Assembly: GCF_025840185.1 (NCBI RefSeq)
Contig: NZ_JAMPJU010000006.1
Location: 124,001 to 188,000, forward strand
Direction: 5' to 3'
DNA: 64,000 nucleotides
DNA from: Brenneria izbisi
GTDB lineage: Bacteria > Pseudomonadota > Gammaproteobacteria > Enterobacterales > Enterobacteriaceae
Shown here: positions 47,725-58,249 of the stretch, piece after piece
Position numbering within the stretch: the stretch's first letter is position 1
Layout: every line of letters starts with the position of its first letter
Notes under the pieces: generated by a model
What the model was told of the DNA's origin: nothing
What the model saw: only the letters and a program-made list of their open reading frames with translations
Database searches by the model: none
Program-made: the position numbers and the translations under genes

Positions 47725-48072
47725 AAAAACCGTTTTATTCTCCGTTTGTAAGGGACATTTTCATGAAAGCGGCGCAATATTTTGATTGATTCATGCCTTC
47801 TAAGTTTGACGCTGCGGCGGATTTAGCTTACAAGGGTTAGCGAATTGAGCACAGAAGTGTTGTTCCACCGAAAATGTCGATAAAACACACGATATTATCC
47901 GCCTGGATAATGTGTGACATTTTATTCGGTTGCCAAACCACCCTGAGTATTGAGATAATTTTTTGTCTGATTCTCGCACTATCGCTCATGAGGTTTCAGT
48001 TTAGGTCCCGTCGCTGGGTTGATTGGCGGGGCGGGTTATCATTAACGAATTGTCTTAGTAATACCAAAAAAC
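47725..48072. other. Leader region between hofQ and aroK
   Basis: A 348-bp gap without a supported gene. It contains a large imperfect hairpin at 47868-47929. The aroK promoter must lie here; no strong sigma-70 site stands out. Confidence 0.4.
47868..47929 (+). promoter_or_regulatory. Large two-tier hairpin in the aroK leader
   Basis: The outer stem pairs CCGAAAATGTC with GACATTTT(ATT)CGG, with a 3-nt bulge. The inner stem pairs CACAC(GAT)ATTATCC with GGATAATGTGTG around loop GCCT. About 22 base pairs in 62 nucleotides is far more structure than expected by chance in AT-rich DNA. It may be a small RNA, a leader attenuation element, or a remnant of a palindromic repeat. Confidence 0.55.
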
Positions 48073-48594
48073 ATGGCAGAGAAACGCAATATCTTTCTGG
48101 TTGGGCCTATGGGTGCCGGCAAAAGCACTATTGGCCGTCAGTTAGCTCAGCAACTCAATATGGAGTTTTTCGACTCCGATCAAGAAATTGAGCGACGCAC
48201 CGGGGCTGATGTGGGCTGGGTATTCGATGTGGAAGGCGAAGAAGGTTTCCGCGATCGTGAAGAGAAAGTCATTAATGAATTGACGGAGAAACAAGGTATT
48301 GTCCTGGCGACAGGGGGCGGTTCGGTTAAATCACGTGAGACGCGCAATCGTCTTTCCGCGCGTGGTGTTGTCGTGTATCTGGAAACGACGATCGAAAAGC
48401 AACTTGCCCGCACTCAGCGCGATAAAAAGCGTCCGTTGCTTCAGGTTGAAACACCGCCGCGTGAAGTTCTGGAAGAGTTGGCGAGAGAGCGGAATCCGTT
48501 GTACGAGGAAATCGCGGATGTCACTATCCGAACTGACGAACAGAGCGCCAAGGTAGTTGCCAACCAGATCATCAATATGCTGGAAAGTAACTGA
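48073..48594 (+). CDS. aroK: AroK, shikimate kinase I
   Basis: A 173-residue kinase that makes shikimate-3-phosphate in the common aromatic pathway. The P-loop [11 protein letters not shown], the shikimate-binding [11 protein letters not shown] and the GGGSV loop are intact. It is followed 55 bases later by aroB, and the two are normally co-transcribed with damX-dam onwards. Confidence 0.98.
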   Translation: MAEKRNIFLVGPMGAGKSTIGRQLAQQLNMEFFDSDQEIERRTGADVGWVFDVEGEEGFRDREEKVINELTEKQGIVLATGGGSVKSRETRNRLSARGVVVYLETTIEKQLARTQRDKKRPLLQVETPPREVLEELARERNPLYEEIADVTIRTDEQSAKVVANQIINMLESN

Positions 48595-48649
48595 TTTTAT
48601 TGCATGATTTTTTGTATCATGCTGATTCTAAACAGGCTATTGAACGAGC

Positions 48650-49735
48650 ATGGAAAGAATTACCGTAACATTAGCGGAACGTAGTTATCCCATTACGATA
48701 GCCGCCGGATTGTTTGATGATTCGGCTTCTTTTATGCCGTTGCAGGCCGGGGAACAGGCCATGCTGGTAACCAACCAGACGTTGGCCCCTCTTTATCTTG
48801 AACGTGTCCGCCGTGTGCTTGAGCAAAACGGGGTGCATGTTGATCAGGTCATTTTGCCAGATGGCGAGAAATACAAATCCCTGACCGTATTAGATCAGGT
48901 ATTTACCGCATTGCTCGCCAAGCCGCACGGTCGCGACACCACCATCGTTGCCCTGGGCGGCGGTGTGATTGGCGATCTTGCCGGTTTCGCGGCCGCGAGC
49001 TATCAGCGCGGCGTTCGTTTTATCCAGGTGCCGACCACGCTGCTGGCGCAGGTGGACTCCTCTGTCGGTGGTAAAACCGCGGTGAATCATCCGCTGGGTA
49101 AAAACATGATCGGCGCGTTCTACCAACCGGCATCGGTGGTTATCGATCTGGATTGCCTGAATACCTTGCCTGCCCGCGAATTGTCGTCAGGACTGGCGGA
49201 AGTCATTAAGTACGGCATTATTCTGGATGGCGATTTTTTTGTCTGGCTGGAAGAGAACATTGAAGCGGTTCGTTCACTGCAACCTGATGCGTTGGCCTAC
49301 TGTATCCGCTGTTGTTGCGAACTAAAGGCCGCCGTTGTCGCCGCCGATGAACGAGAGAGCGACATGCGGGCGTTGCTTAACCTTGGGCATACCTACGGCC
49401 ACGCGATTGAAGCGGAAATGGGATACGGCAATTGGCTGCATGGCGAAGCGGTTGCCGCCGGTATGGTAATGGCGGCCCAAACTGCCCGTCGTCTCGGACA
49501 GTTTGCCGTCGGTGATATCGAACGTATCAAATCGTTGCTGGTTCGCGCTGGTTTGCCGGTCAATGGGCCGCAACAGATGACGCCGGAATCTTATCTTCCC
49601 CATATGATGCGTGATAAAAAGGTGCTTGCGGGTGAACTGCGTCTGGTGCTGCCGACGGCTATTGGTCGTTCCGAAGTTCGTGGCGGCGTGGCGCATGACA
49701 CTGTGCTGGCGTCGATAGCGGATTGTCTTGCCTGA
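48650..49735 (+). CDS. aroB: AroB, 3-dehydroquinate synthase
   Basis: A 361-residue enzyme that closes the ring of DAHP to 3-dehydroquinate using zinc and catalytic NAD. Key motifs are [35 protein letters not shown], and the zinc ligands in [14 protein letters not shown] and [10 protein letters not shown]. It is second in the aroK-aroB-damX-dam order. Confidence 0.98.
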   Translation: MERITVTLAERSYPITIAAGLFDDSASFMPLQAGEQAMLVTNQTLAPLYLERVRRVLEQNGVHVDQVILPDGEKYKSLTVLDQVFTALLAKPHGRDTTIVALGGGVIGDLAGFAAASYQRGVRFIQVPTTLLAQVDSSVGGKTAVNHPLGKNMIGAFYQPASVVIDLDCLNTLPARELSSGLAEVIKYGIILDGDFFVWLEENIEAVRSLQPDALAYCIRCCCELKAAVVAADERESDMRALLNLGHTYGHAIEAEMGYGNWLHGEAVAAGMVMAAQTARRLGQFAVGDIERIKSLLVRAGLPVNGPQQMTPESYLPHMMRDKKVLAGELRLVLPTAIGRSEVRGGVAHDTVLASIADCLA

Positions 49736-49885
49736 GAAGCTCTCTGGGATGTTAACGAAATAACAAGTGTTAACGACAGATGAGCGACGATGGTTTATGG
49801 TTAATAAAATACAATGCATTATGATTTAACAATTCGTGACGGCGAGCATGTCGCGAGTTTTAGCCTTTCAGTTGGAGGGTTGTAA

Positions 49886-50848
49886 ATGGATGAGTTTAAA
49901 CCGGAAGATGAGCTGAAGCCTGACGCCAGTGACCGTCGGCCCACACGTCAGCAAAAAAACAGCCGTTTTTCCGTACCGAAAATCACGCTTTCCAGACAAC
50001 ACCTGATGATCGGTATCGGGATTTTGGTGCTGGTATTGCTGATTATTGGGATTGGTTCCGCTTTACAGGCGCCTTCTCGTCCAGAAACGCCTCAGGTTCA
50101 AGGACAATCTCACACTCAAGGTCAAAGCGGCGCTGAAAAACGTATCGACCTCTCCTCGTCGACTACCATGACGTCAGACTCACCGACTGCCACGTCAACG
50201 GAAACCCCGGCGGCGGGTGCCGGCGATGCCGCCGCGCCTGCGCCGCAAACGCTGAGTGCGCCGCCTATTGCCGGTACGCCAACGCAAGCCGCCATACAGC
50301 CGACGCCGAGCGGTCAGCAGCGCATTGAATTGCCGGGTAATATGACGGACGCGCTTACCCAGCAGCAGGATCGCGTCAACGCATTATCCCAGGGCGCGGG
50401 CACCTCGTTGCCTACGGCTCCGGCGACGCTCGCTCCTGCCGCAAAGACGCCTGCGCGCGCACCTGCGGAAAAAAATACTCACAGTACCAGCAAGCCTGCG
50501 ACGACGAGCACGCCGAAAGCGGCGACCAGCAAGTCGGCAAATGCGGGGAGCACATCTTCCGCATCGGGCAGCGCGATCCAAAACGCGCCGGCCAGTCACT
50601 TTACTTTGCAACTGAGTAGCGCATCCCGTTCAGATACGCTGAAAGCCTACGCCAGACAGCATAACCTGACCCATTCGTGGGTTTATGAAACTAAACGTGA
50701 TGGAAAATCCTGGTATGTGTTAGTCACTGGAGTCTATGCTTCCTCCGCTGAAGCAAAACGGGCTATTGCTACATTGCCTGCTGATGTACAAGCGAAAAAA
50801 CCATGGGTTAAGCCGATCCGTCAGGTGAAGCAGGACTTGAATAAGTAA
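49886..50848 (+). CDS. damX: DamX, SPOR-domain cell division protein
   Basis: A 320-residue protein shorter than E. coli DamX (428). It has an N-terminal cytoplasmic segment (1-32), one membrane helix (about 34-54), a long Pro/Thr/Ala-rich low-complexity region (about 60-235) and a C-terminal SPOR domain (about 236-315, starting ASHFTLQLSSASRSD) that binds denuded septal glycan. The linker is poorly conserved, which explains the size difference. It has a GGAGGG ribosome binding site. dam is 79 bases downstream. Confidence 0.95.
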   Translation: MDEFKPEDELKPDASDRRPTRQQKNSRFSVPKITLSRQHLMIGIGILVLVLLIIGIGSALQAPSRPETPQVQGQSHTQGQSGAEKRIDLSSSTTMTSDSPTATSTETPAAGAGDAAAPAPQTLSAPPIAGTPTQAAIQPTPSGQQRIELPGNMTDALTQQQDRVNALSQGAGTSLPTAPATLAPAAKTPARAPAEKNTHSTSKPATTSTPKAATSKSANAGSTSSASGSAIQNAPASHFTLQLSSASRSDTLKAYARQHNLTHSWVYETKRDGKSWYVLVTGVYASSAEAKRAIATLPADVQAKKPWVKPIRQVKQDLNK

Positions 50849-50927
50849 CACCAATTTTAGCCCTGATGTGCTGTCTGACACAGAGTACAATCCGCGGCTC
50901 TGACACGTATGAGTAACTAACGACGGC

Positions 50928-51740
50928 ATGAAGAAAAACCGCGCTTTTTTAAAATGGGCTGGTGGTAAGTATCCGCTGGTAGAAGAGATTCGTCGCTATT
51001 TACCCGCAGGAGACTGCCTTATCGAGCCCTTTGTTGGTGCGGGTTCTGTGTTTCTGAATACAGAATACGACAACTACATATTGGCCGATATCAATAGCGA
51101 TTTGATCAATCTGTATAACATCGTCAAGTCAAATACTGACGAGTTTGTACGTGACTCTCGCAAGTTGTTTACCGAGGAAGTCAATACCTCCACGACGTTT
51201 TACCTGCTGCGCGAAGAGTTTAATCTTTGTCGAGACGCTTATCGTCGCGCGGTATTGTTCCTTTATCTGAACCGCCATTGTTATAACGGCCTGTGCCGTT
51301 ATAACATGCGCGGCGAATTCAATGTTCCGTTCGGACGTTACAAAAAGCCTTATTTTCCAGAAGAGGAAATTCGCTGGTTTGCATTCAAAGCCAAAAGTGC
51401 GACCTTTGTCTGTGAACATTATCAGCAAACGCTGAACAAGGCGGCGCCGGGTTCAGTCGTGTATTGCGATCCGCCTTATGCGCCTTTGTCGGCGACTGCG
51501 AATTTTACGGCGTATCACACCAATAATTTCAACCATGTCGATCAGAAGAATCTGGCTAGGTTGGCGCATCGCTTGTCGGTTGAAAACCAGATCCCGGTGC
51601 TCATTTCCAATCATGATACGGTACTGACCCGTGAATGGTATCAGGATGCCTCACTTTATGTGGTCAAAGCGCGTCGGACGATTAGCAGTAATATTCTTGG
51701 TCGTAGTAAAGTAAACGAATTATTAGCCCTGTATTGTTAA
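50928..51740 (+). CDS. dam: Dam, DNA adenine methyltransferase (GATC)
   Basis: A 270-residue type alpha N6-adenine methyltransferase: motif X FLKWAGGKYPL, motif I EPFVGAGSVFLN, catalytic motif IV DPPYAPLS, and the Dam-specific RYNMRGEFNVPFG DNA-binding region. It methylates GATC for mismatch repair strand choice, replication control and gene regulation. It is in its usual place after damX. Confidence 0.98.
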   Translation: MKKNRAFLKWAGGKYPLVEEIRRYLPAGDCLIEPFVGAGSVFLNTEYDNYILADINSDLINLYNIVKSNTDEFVRDSRKLFTEEVNTSTTFYLLREEFNLCRDAYRRAVLFLYLNRHCYNGLCRYNMRGEFNVPFGRYKKPYFPEEEIRWFAFKAKSATFVCEHYQQTLNKAAPGSVVYCDPPYAPLSATANFTAYHTNNFNHVDQKNLARLAHRLSVENQIPVLISNHDTVLTREWYQDASLYVVKARRTISSNILGRSKVNELLALYC

Positions 51741-51868
51741 TTGATCGGCAGTAAGCGGGGTTAAAACCAACGAAAGATGATTGGCTGTTAATAACCATTG
51801 CTGATCGGAAGGTGGGTAAACGCAAGCGCCGACAGCAGAGATTCGGACTTTATCGTTTGGAGAAGCGA

Positions 51869-52546
51869 ATGAAATCATTTTTAATCGCCCCGTCTATTCT
51901 GTCGGCGGATTTTGCCCGGCTTGGCGAGGATACCGCCAACGTATTGTCCGCCGGGGCTGATGTGGTGCACTTTGATGTGATGGACAATCACTATGTGCCT
52001 AATCTGACCATCGGCCCGCAGGTGCTAAAAGCGTTGCGCGATTACGGCATTACCGCCCCGATTGATGTGCATCTGATGGTGAAACCGGTTGATCGCATTA
52101 TTCCCGATTTCGCCCAGGCGGGCGCGAGTTTCATTACTTTTCACCCGGAAGCCTCGGAACATATCGATCGTTCCCTGCAATTGATTAAAGATCATGGCTG
52201 TAAAGCGGGGCTGGTTTTCAATCCGGCAACGCCGCTCAGCTATCTCGATTACGTGATGGATAAACTGGACATCATTCTGTTGATGTCCGTCAACCCAGGC
52301 TTTGGCGGCCAATCCTTTATTCCGGGAACCCTGGATAAACTGCGTCAGGTACGCAAGCGGATTGACGACAGCGGTTATGACATTCGCCTTGAGGTGGATG
52401 GCGGCGTCAAAGTGGATAACATCGGCGATATCGCCGCGGCTGGCGCGGATATGTTTGTGGCGGGTTCGGCTATTTTTGGCGCAGCGGATTACCGGGACGT
52501 CATTGAGCGGATGCGCGCTGAAGTCGCCAGGGTGAATCATGGCTGA
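51869..52546 (+). CDS. rpe: Rpe, ribulose-phosphate 3-epimerase
   Basis: A 225-residue TIM-barrel epimerase interconverting ribulose-5-phosphate and xylulose-5-phosphate. Markers are [14 protein letters not shown] with a metal ligand and catalytic acid, [13 protein letters not shown], and [10 protein letters not shown]. The start at 51869 ([11 protein letters not shown]) is set by GGAG eight bases before and gives the E. coli length. An upstream in-frame ATG at 51812 is not conserved. It overlaps gph by eight bases. Confidence 0.98.
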   Translation: MKSFLIAPSILSADFARLGEDTANVLSAGADVVHFDVMDNHYVPNLTIGPQVLKALRDYGITAPIDVHLMVKPVDRIIPDFAQAGASFITFHPEASEHIDRSLQLIKDHGCKAGLVFNPATPLSYLDYVMDKLDIILLMSVNPGFGGQSFIPGTLDKLRQVRKRIDDSGYDIRLEVDGGVKVDNIGDIAAAGADMFVAGSAIFGAADYRDVIERMRAEVARVNHG

Positions 52547-53243
52547 CATGACGTCGATCCGCGGGCTGGCGTTTGATTTGGACGGCACGTTGATCAATAG
52601 CGCGCCAGGACTGGCTGCCGCGATGGATCTCGCTTTGCTGGCGCAATCTTTGTCGGCGGCAGGCGAGGCGCGGGTTGCAACCTGGATTGGCAATGGCGCG
52701 GATATGTTGGTTGAGCGAGCGCTGCGTTGGGCGGGCGTTGAACCGACCGCGCAGCGGCGTAGTGAAACGCGTAAACAGTTTGACCACTATTATGCTGAAA
52801 CCGTGGAGCGCGGCAGCGCGCTCTTTCCTCAGGTGAAAGAAACGCTGGCGACCCTGGCGCAACGTGGTTTTCCAATGGCTGTCGTGACCAACAAACCTAC
52901 GCCATTCGTCGCGCCGTTACTGACGTCGCTGGGTATTGGCGAATACTTTTCGCTGATTATCGGCGGCGACGATGTGGTGGTGAAAAAGCCGCACCCCGCG
53001 CCGTTGTATCTGGTTCTGGGGACGTTGGGGTTACGCGCCGACGAGTTACTGTTTGTTGGCGATTCGCGTAATGATATTCAGGCATCTCAGGCTGCCGGCT
53101 GCCCCTGCGTCGGTATGACTTATGGATATAACTATGGCGAAGCGATCGAATTGAGTCGTCCAGACATCGTGCTGGATCGTTTTGCCGATCTCTTGCCCCT
53201 TGTCGGGCCGTCATCTTCAAAAAATCAGGAAGCATTAGCATGA
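52539..53243 (+). CDS. gph: Gph, phosphoglycolate phosphatase
   Basis: A 234-residue HAD phosphatase that removes 2-phosphoglycolate formed in DNA repair. HAD motifs are [23 protein letters not shown], the lysine in VVKKPHPAP and [16 protein letters not shown]. It overlaps rpe by eight bases and trpS by four (ATGA), so the three are translationally coupled. Confidence 0.97.
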   Translation: MADMTSIRGLAFDLDGTLINSAPGLAAAMDLALLAQSLSAAGEARVATWIGNGADMLVERALRWAGVEPTAQRRSETRKQFDHYYAETVERGSALFPQVKETLATLAQRGFPMAVVTNKPTPFVAPLLTSLGIGEYFSLIIGGDDVVVKKPHPAPLYLVLGTLGLRADELLFVGDSRNDIQASQAAGCPCVGMTYGYNYGEAIELSRPDIVLDRFADLLPLVGPSSSKNQEALA

Positions 53244-54247
53244 GTAAACCCATTGTATTTAGCGGTGCACAACCGTCAGGGGAATTGACCATTGGTAACT
53301 ACATGGGTGCGTTACGTCAGTGGGTGAATATGCAGGATGACTACGATTGCATCTATTGCATCGTTGACTTGCACGCCATTACGGTACGTCAGGATGCGCA
53401 ACAGTTGCGCAAAGCGACGCTGGATACGCTGGCGCTTTATCTTGCTTGTGGGATCGACCCGAAGAAGAGCACCATTTTTGTTCAGTCTCATGTACCGGAA
53501 CATAGTCAACTGAGTTGGGTGCTGAACTGTTATGCGTATTTCGGCGAATTGAGCCGTATGACGCAATTTAAAGATAAATCAGCGCGTTACGAAGAAAACA
53601 TTAACGCGGGGCTATTTGATTATCCGGTTTTGATGGCGGCGGATATCCTGTTGTACCAAACCACTCAGGTGCCAGTGGGCGAAGATCAGAAACAGCATCT
53701 GGAACTGAGCCGCGATATCGCGCAGCGTTTCAACAGTTTGTATGGTGAAAACATTTTTAAAGTACCGGAACCGTTTATACCGAAATCCGGTGCTCGCGTA
53801 ATGTCGCTGCTGGACCCGACCAGGAAGATGTCCAAGTCGGACGATAATCGTAACAATGTGATTGGTCTGCTGGAAGAGCCGAAATCGGTGGTGAAGAAGA
53901 TCAAACGCGCGGTAACGGATTCCGATGAGCCGCCAGTTGTTCGCTACGATATCGTCAATAAAGCCGGTGTATCCAACTTGTTGGATATGCTGTCTGGCGT
54001 GACGGGAAAAACCATTGCCGAACTGGAGCAGGAGTTCAGCGGTCAAATGTATGGTCACCTGAAAGGCGCCGTCGCTGAGGCGGTGTCAGGGATGTTGACG
54101 GAATTGCAGGCGCGTTATCATCGTTTCCGCACTGACGAAGCCTTTTTACAGCAGGTGATGCGTGAGGGAGCGGAAAAAGCCAGCGCTCGCGCGCAGGTAA
54201 CGTTGAAAAAAGTATATGACGCGGTTGGATTTGTTTCCCGTCCGTAA
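53240..54247 (+). CDS. trpS: TrpS, tryptophanyl-tRNA synthetase
   Basis: A 335-residue class I synthetase. The HIGH-equivalent is in [17 protein letters not shown] and the KMSKS loop in [13 protein letters not shown]. It charges tRNA-Trp. It closes the conserved dam-rpe-gph-trpS run and is followed eight bases later by a strong terminator. Confidence 0.98.
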   Translation: MSKPIVFSGAQPSGELTIGNYMGALRQWVNMQDDYDCIYCIVDLHAITVRQDAQQLRKATLDTLALYLACGIDPKKSTIFVQSHVPEHSQLSWVLNCYAYFGELSRMTQFKDKSARYEENINAGLFDYPVLMAADILLYQTTQVPVGEDQKQHLELSRDIAQRFNSLYGENIFKVPEPFIPKSGARVMSLLDPTRKMSKSDDNRNNVIGLLEEPKSVVKKIKRAVTDSDEPPVVRYDIVNKAGVSNLLDMLSGVTGKTIAELEQEFSGQMYGHLKGAVAEAVSGMLTELQARYHRFRTDEAFLQQVMREGAEKASARAQVTLKKVYDAVGFVSRP

Positions 54248-54254
54248 ACGTTAA

Positions 54255-54282
54255 AAATCAGGAGGCGCTGGCCTCCTGATTT
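54255..54282 (+). terminator. Terminator after trpS
   Basis: AAATCAGGAGGC and GCCTCCTGATTT form a perfect 12-bp stem around loop GCTG, starting eight bases after the stop. It also faces the convergent abgB-like gene. Confidence 0.9.
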
Positions 54283-54320
54283 AATTACTCGTCTTCAAGA
54301 CGCTGACTGCTTTATTCCAA

Positions 54321-55775
54321 TCATTGCGGCAGTGGTGGAAACACGTCATCCGGGATTGGGTTCTCGAACGGCGTTTTCTGGAGCCAGGCCTGATGGTCTG
54401 CTTTGGCCTGAGCGATCAAATCCGGCGTCAACATCAGATCGATAGCCAGCGATGCCATCGCTTTAGCCGCATATTCCATCCCTTTGTGCGCTGCTGCCGT
54501 TTTACCCTGCGCAACCAATTGCCATGAGTGGGCCGGTGTGCCGATCGCATAGGTCGCACTGCGGATCTGTACGGTTGGCACCACCCAGCTTACGGTTCCC
54601 ACATCGGTAGAGCCGATAAAGGCTTCATTAGGGCTGTAAAGCGGATAGATGCCATCGTGCAACGCCAGATCCGGCTGCGGTTCTACCCCAAACCGCGCGT
54701 AAGAGTTCGCAATGTCTTCCGCGGTCATCGCGGCCTGAAATTTAGCGGCGAGTTGGCGATCGTGTTCATCAAACTCAATCGGCCCCAGCGTCAGCAAATG
54801 TTCATGCATACGCTGTTCCAGCGGCGGATTGCCGATCAGGTTGGCGTCACCGCTAATCACTTCGTGGCTGACTTCGGTTTCCGTCATCAACGCGGCGCCT
54901 TCGGCGATCTTTTTCACCCGTTTGACCAACTGATGCAATTCCGGCAACTGACGCGCCCGCACCAGATATCTGACGGTGGCATTCGCCTGCACTACGTTGG
55001 GCGCGTGACCGCCGCTATCGGTGATGGCGTAATGTACGCGGGCGGAAGAGGGCATATGCTCGCGCATATAGTTAACGCCGACATTCATCAACTCGACGGC
55101 ATCAAGCGCGCTGCGTCCAAGATGCGGACTGCTGGCGGCATGCGATGCCCGCCCTTTAAAGTGAAAATTCAGTTCGTTGCAGGCCAGCGATACCGGGCTG
55201 TTGACGCCGGTAAAGGTCGCCGGGTGCCAGCAGATCGCGATATCCACATCGTCAAATACGCCGGCCTTGACCATAAAGCCTTTCGACGACCCGCCTTCTT
55301 CCGCCGGGCAGCCATAGAAACGAACGGTTCCTTGCATCGCGTGCTTTTGCAGGTAATCCTTGACGGCTGTCGCGGCCTGTAATGCGGCGGTGCCTAACAG
55401 GTTATGTCCGCAGCCGTGTCCGTTGCCGCCGTTTTCCAGCGGCGCGGGTTCTGCGACATTCGCCTGCTGACTTAATCCTGGCAGCGCATCATACTCGCCG
55501 AGGATTGCGATGACGGGCTTTCCTGCGCCAAATTCACCCAATAATGCGGTGGGCATACCGGCAATGCCTTGCGTCAGGCGAAAACCTTCTGCTTTCAGCG
55601 TCGCCTCATGTTGTGCGGCAGAACGATATTCCTGATAGTTCAACTCCGGCGTGTCCCATATGCCATCACTCAGGGTAAAAAACTGCTGCCGTTTAGCCGC
55701 AATTAATCCGCAAAGTTCTTCCACGGTTTGCCGATTGACTGGCGGCAATCTCTTTTCAGTCGGTACTGGGTTCAT
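54321..55775 (-). CDS. AbgB-like M20 family amidohydrolase
   Basis: A 484-residue M20D metallopeptidase close to AbgB, the catalytic-type subunit of p-aminobenzoyl-glutamate hydrolase. Metal ligands are in GNGHGCGHNLLG, CPAEEGGSSKG and near the C-terminus GTPAHSW. It removes an acyl group from an N-acyl amino acid or dipeptide. The usual partners AbgA and AbgT are not here. Instead it is the last gene of an operon with a polar amino-acid ABC transporter, which suggests uptake and hydrolysis of an N-acylated amino acid. The substrate is unknown. Confidence 0.88.
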   Translation of the reverse strand: MNPVPTEKRLPPVNRQTVEELCGLIAAKRQQFFTLSDGIWDTPELNYQEYRSAAQHEATLKAEGFRLTQGIAGMPTALLGEFGAGKPVIAILGEYDALPGLSQQANVAEPAPLENGGNGHGCGHNLLGTAALQAATAVKDYLQKHAMQGTVRFYGCPAEEGGSSKGFMVKAGVFDDVDIAICWHPATFTGVNSPVSLACNELNFHFKGRASHAASSPHLGRSALDAVELMNVGVNYMREHMPSSARVHYAITDSGGHAPNVVQANATVRYLVRARQLPELHQLVKRVKKIAEGAALMTETEVSHEVISGDANLIGNPPLEQRMHEHLLTLGPIEFDEHDRQLAAKFQAAMTAEDIANSYARFGVEPQPDLALHDGIYPLYSPNEAFIGSTDVGTVSWVVPTVQIRSATYAIGTPAHSWQLVAQGKTAAAHKGMEYAAKAMASLAIDLMLTPDLIAQAKADHQAWLQKTPFENPIPDDVFPPLPQ

Positions 55776-55834
55776 GCGCTAGATGCTCTTCATTTTGTCA
55801 TGACAAGGAAATGGGGATTCATGTTCTGAGAGAC

Positions 55835-56704
55835 TCAGAGTGGTGATGTATCCATGCCAAACCATTTTTCACTTAGTTTTTTCAGCGTGCCGTCGTTTTT
55901 AGCTTTCTCAATGGCGGCGTTAAACATCGCTTTTAATTCAGGATCGCTCTTACGCAAGCCGACGGAAGATCCGCTTCCCAGAATGCCGCCGATAAACTGC
56001 GGACCCGGCGTAACGATGTCGGCGTTACCAGGTTTTTCAGTAATGCCTTTCAGGTAGGCGGCGGAGGCAATAACCAGATCGACACGCCCGGCTTTCAGAT
56101 CCAGATCGTGTTCCTGCGTGGTTTTGTATTCACGCACGGTCATAACGCCCTTGAGATATTTATCCAGAAACGTACTGGCGATTGAGGCGGATTGCACGCC
56201 GATAGTTTTACCTTTCAGCAGTGGTTTCAACTTCTCGACTTCTGCTAATGCGGCGGCTTCGTCAGCCGGTTTGAGAGAGAAACGTTTTCCGCCGTCAGGC
56301 AATGCTTTGGCCAGTTCGCTGGAAGCCAGAACCGCGAAAGTCTGCCCCGTCTGTGTATAAGGCTGGCTGAAATCGATAATCTGGCGGCGTTTCTCGGTAG
56401 CGGACATACCGGAAATAATGGCGTCAAACTTACCGGCGTTCAGTGCCGGGATGGTACTGGTAAAGGGCTGCACGATGATCTCGCACTTCACCTGCATGCT
56501 GTCACACAGAATTTTATACATATCGATCTCAAAGCCATCCAGCGTTCCATCCGGCTTGGTAAAATTATAAGGATGGAAAGCGCCTTCGGTGGCGATGCGT
56601 ACTGTGGTCCATTTCTTCCCTTCCGCCGAGGCGGTAAAAGACGCGGCCAGCGTGCTTGCCAGACACAGTGAACAGGCGATCATTTTTAATTTTGACTTCA
56701 ACAT
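55835..56704 (-). CDS. Periplasmic binding protein of a polar amino-acid ABC transporter
   Basis: A 289-residue SBP-3 family protein with a signal peptide (about 1-27, ending ASA). The ligand-pocket marker is ATEGAFHPYNF and LDGFEIDMYKIL, with SGMSATEKRR and a lysine-rich C-terminal lobe. It binds a cationic or polar amino acid or its derivative. It is 49 bases after the ATPase and 59 bases before the amidohydrolase. Confidence 0.9.
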   Translation of the reverse strand: MLKSKLKMIACSLCLASTLAASFTASAEGKKWTTVRIATEGAFHPYNFTKPDGTLDGFEIDMYKILCDSMQVKCEIIVQPFTSTIPALNAGKFDAIISGMSATEKRRQIIDFSQPYTQTGQTFAVLASSELAKALPDGGKRFSLKPADEAAALAEVEKLKPLLKGKTIGVQSASIASTFLDKYLKGVMTVREYKTTQEHDLDLKAGRVDLVIASAAYLKGITEKPGNADIVTPGPQFIGGILGSGSSVGLRKSDPELKAMFNAAIEKAKNDGTLKKLSEKWFGMDTSPL

Positions 56705-56753
56705 AAGGGTATTCTCCCGGTGTTATATTTTAATTTTCTAGCAAATAGATGGC

Positions 56754-57518
56754 TTACCAACTGGCAATAAATTGCCTGAAGCGGGCCGATTGACTGGCGG
56801 TGAAAACCTGCTCCGGGGTGCCTTGTTCTTCAATTTCTCCCTGATGCAGGAACACCACGCGGTTAGAGACTTCGCGGGCGAAATCCATTTCGTGGGTGAC
56901 CACCAGCATGGTCATCCCCTCGTCGGCCAGCGTGCGCATGACGCGCAGCACTTCGCCGACCAGTTCGGGATCGAGCGCCGATGTCGGTTCGTCGAACAGC
57001 ATCACTCTGGGCGCCATCGCCAGTGCGCGGGCAATCGCAGCGCGCTGCTGCTGACCGCCGGAAAGCTGAGAAGGGTAGTAATGCCGCTTCTCCGCCAGAC
57101 CGACTTTTTCCAGCAATTGCTCGGCGTGTTCCACGCATTCAGCCGGCGGGCGTTTTAACACATGTACCGGCGCTTCAATGATATTTTCCAGTACCGTTTT
57201 ATGTGACCACAGGTTGAAGTTTTGAAAGACCATACCAAGCTGACTGCGTATGCGATCAATCTGTTTCGGATTTGATGGCCGGTTTTGCCCTTTGCGGTTA
57301 GGCTTCATGTCGATGGATTCGCCTGCGACGATGATCTCTCCCTGATCGGGAAGCTCCAGCATATTAATGCAGCGCAGCAGGGTGGATTTCCCGGAGCCGG
57401 ATGAACCGAGAATGGAAATCACCTCTCCTTGACTGGCTTCAAGCGAGATCCCCTTCAGCACTTCCAGAGAACCAAAGCGTTTATGAATATTGTGCAGGCG
57501 GATTGCTGGCGTGGTCAT
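56754..57518 (-). CDS. ATP-binding subunit of a polar amino-acid ABC transporter (HisP/GlnQ type)
   Basis: A 254-residue ABC ATPase: Walker [14 protein letters not shown], signature [16 protein letters not shown], Walker [14 protein letters not shown] and the switch histidine in VVTHEMDFA. Insert [12 protein letters not shown] is HisP-like. Its start overlaps the upstream permease by four bases. Confidence 0.95.
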   Translation of the reverse strand: MTTPAIRLHNIHKRFGSLEVLKGISLEASQGEVISILGSSGSGKSTLLRCINMLELPDQGEIIVAGESIDMKPNRKGQNRPSNPKQIDRIRSQLGMVFQNFNLWSHKTVLENIIEAPVHVLKRPPAECVEHAEQLLEKVGLAEKRHYYPSQLSGGQQQRAAIARALAMAPRVMLFDEPTSALDPELVGEVLRVMRTLADEGMTMLVVTHEMDFAREVSNRVVFLHQGEIEEQGTPEQVFTASQSARFRQFIASW

Positions 57519-58249
57519 TGAAGATCTCCCAGTTTCTTAATTTTTTTTGCCGTCGTCAGTGCGACGGGCGCACGCAAATGCGGGGTCATTTTGAATTCGG
57601 CCCACATCAGCAAACGTGTCAGGACAAGATTGATAGACAGATAGATAGCGCCGGCAATCAGGAAAACCTCCAACGCCCGGTAAGTTTCCGCAATGATGCG
57701 CGCCGCGATGCCGGTAATTTCCATCAGCGTGATAATGGATGCCAGTGAGGTTGATTTGATCATCGAGATCAATTCATTACCGTAAGCGGGCAGCGCCTGA
57801 CGGATCGCCAATGGGAAAATAATGCGTCTGAAAATCATGTGCCGAGACATGCCGCAGGCGCGGGCCGCTTCGATTTGCCCTGCGGGGACGGATTGTAATC
57901 CGCCGCGGATGATTTCGCTGGCATAAGCGCCGGTACATAAACTGAGTGACAGCAGCGCGCACCAATAAGGTTCACGCAGCAGCGGCCACAGCATACTTTC
58001 CCGCACCCAGACAAATTGGCCCAATCCGTAATAGATGAGAAACAGTTGCACCAGCAGCGGCGTACCGCGGAAGAACAGCACATAGGTTCGCGCAAAGGCT
58101 TGCAACAACCGGTAAGAAGAAAGCTGCATCAATGCCAGCCCCAACGCCAGAAAGAAACCGAACGATACCGAGCCGATGGCGAGTTGCAACGTGAGCGGAA
58201 TACCGGGAATAATTTCCAGAAACGTTGCGTAAATAAAAGGAAAATCCAT
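57515..58249 (-). CDS. Permease subunit of a polar amino-acid ABC transporter (HisM type)
   Basis: A 244-residue permease with about five membrane helices and the EAA loop [20 protein letters not shown] that contacts the ATPase. It overlaps its neighbours by one base (upstream permease, TGATG) and four bases (ATPase), so the cassette is tightly coupled. Confidence 0.93.
   Translation of the reverse strand: MDFPFIYATFLEIIPGIPLTLQLAIGSVSFGFFLALGLALMQLSSYRLLQAFARTYVLFFRGTPLLVQLFLIYYGLGQFVWVRESMLWPLLREPYWCALLSLSLCTGAYASEIIRGGLQSVPAGQIEAARACGMSRHMIFRRIIFPLAIRQALPAYGNELISMIKSTSLASIITLMEITGIAARIIAETYRALEVFLIAGAIYLSINLVLTRLLMWAEFKMTPHLRAPVALTTAKKIKKLGDLQ

Noticed and set aside
47874-48191. 105-residue open frame covering the aroK leader
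   Set aside because: Overlaps aroK in another frame and the large hairpin; no ribosome binding site or family match seen.
54528-55382. 284-residue open frame on the plus strand opposite the AbgB-like gene
   Set aside because: Shadow of a confident M20 gene; no motif or ribosome binding site.
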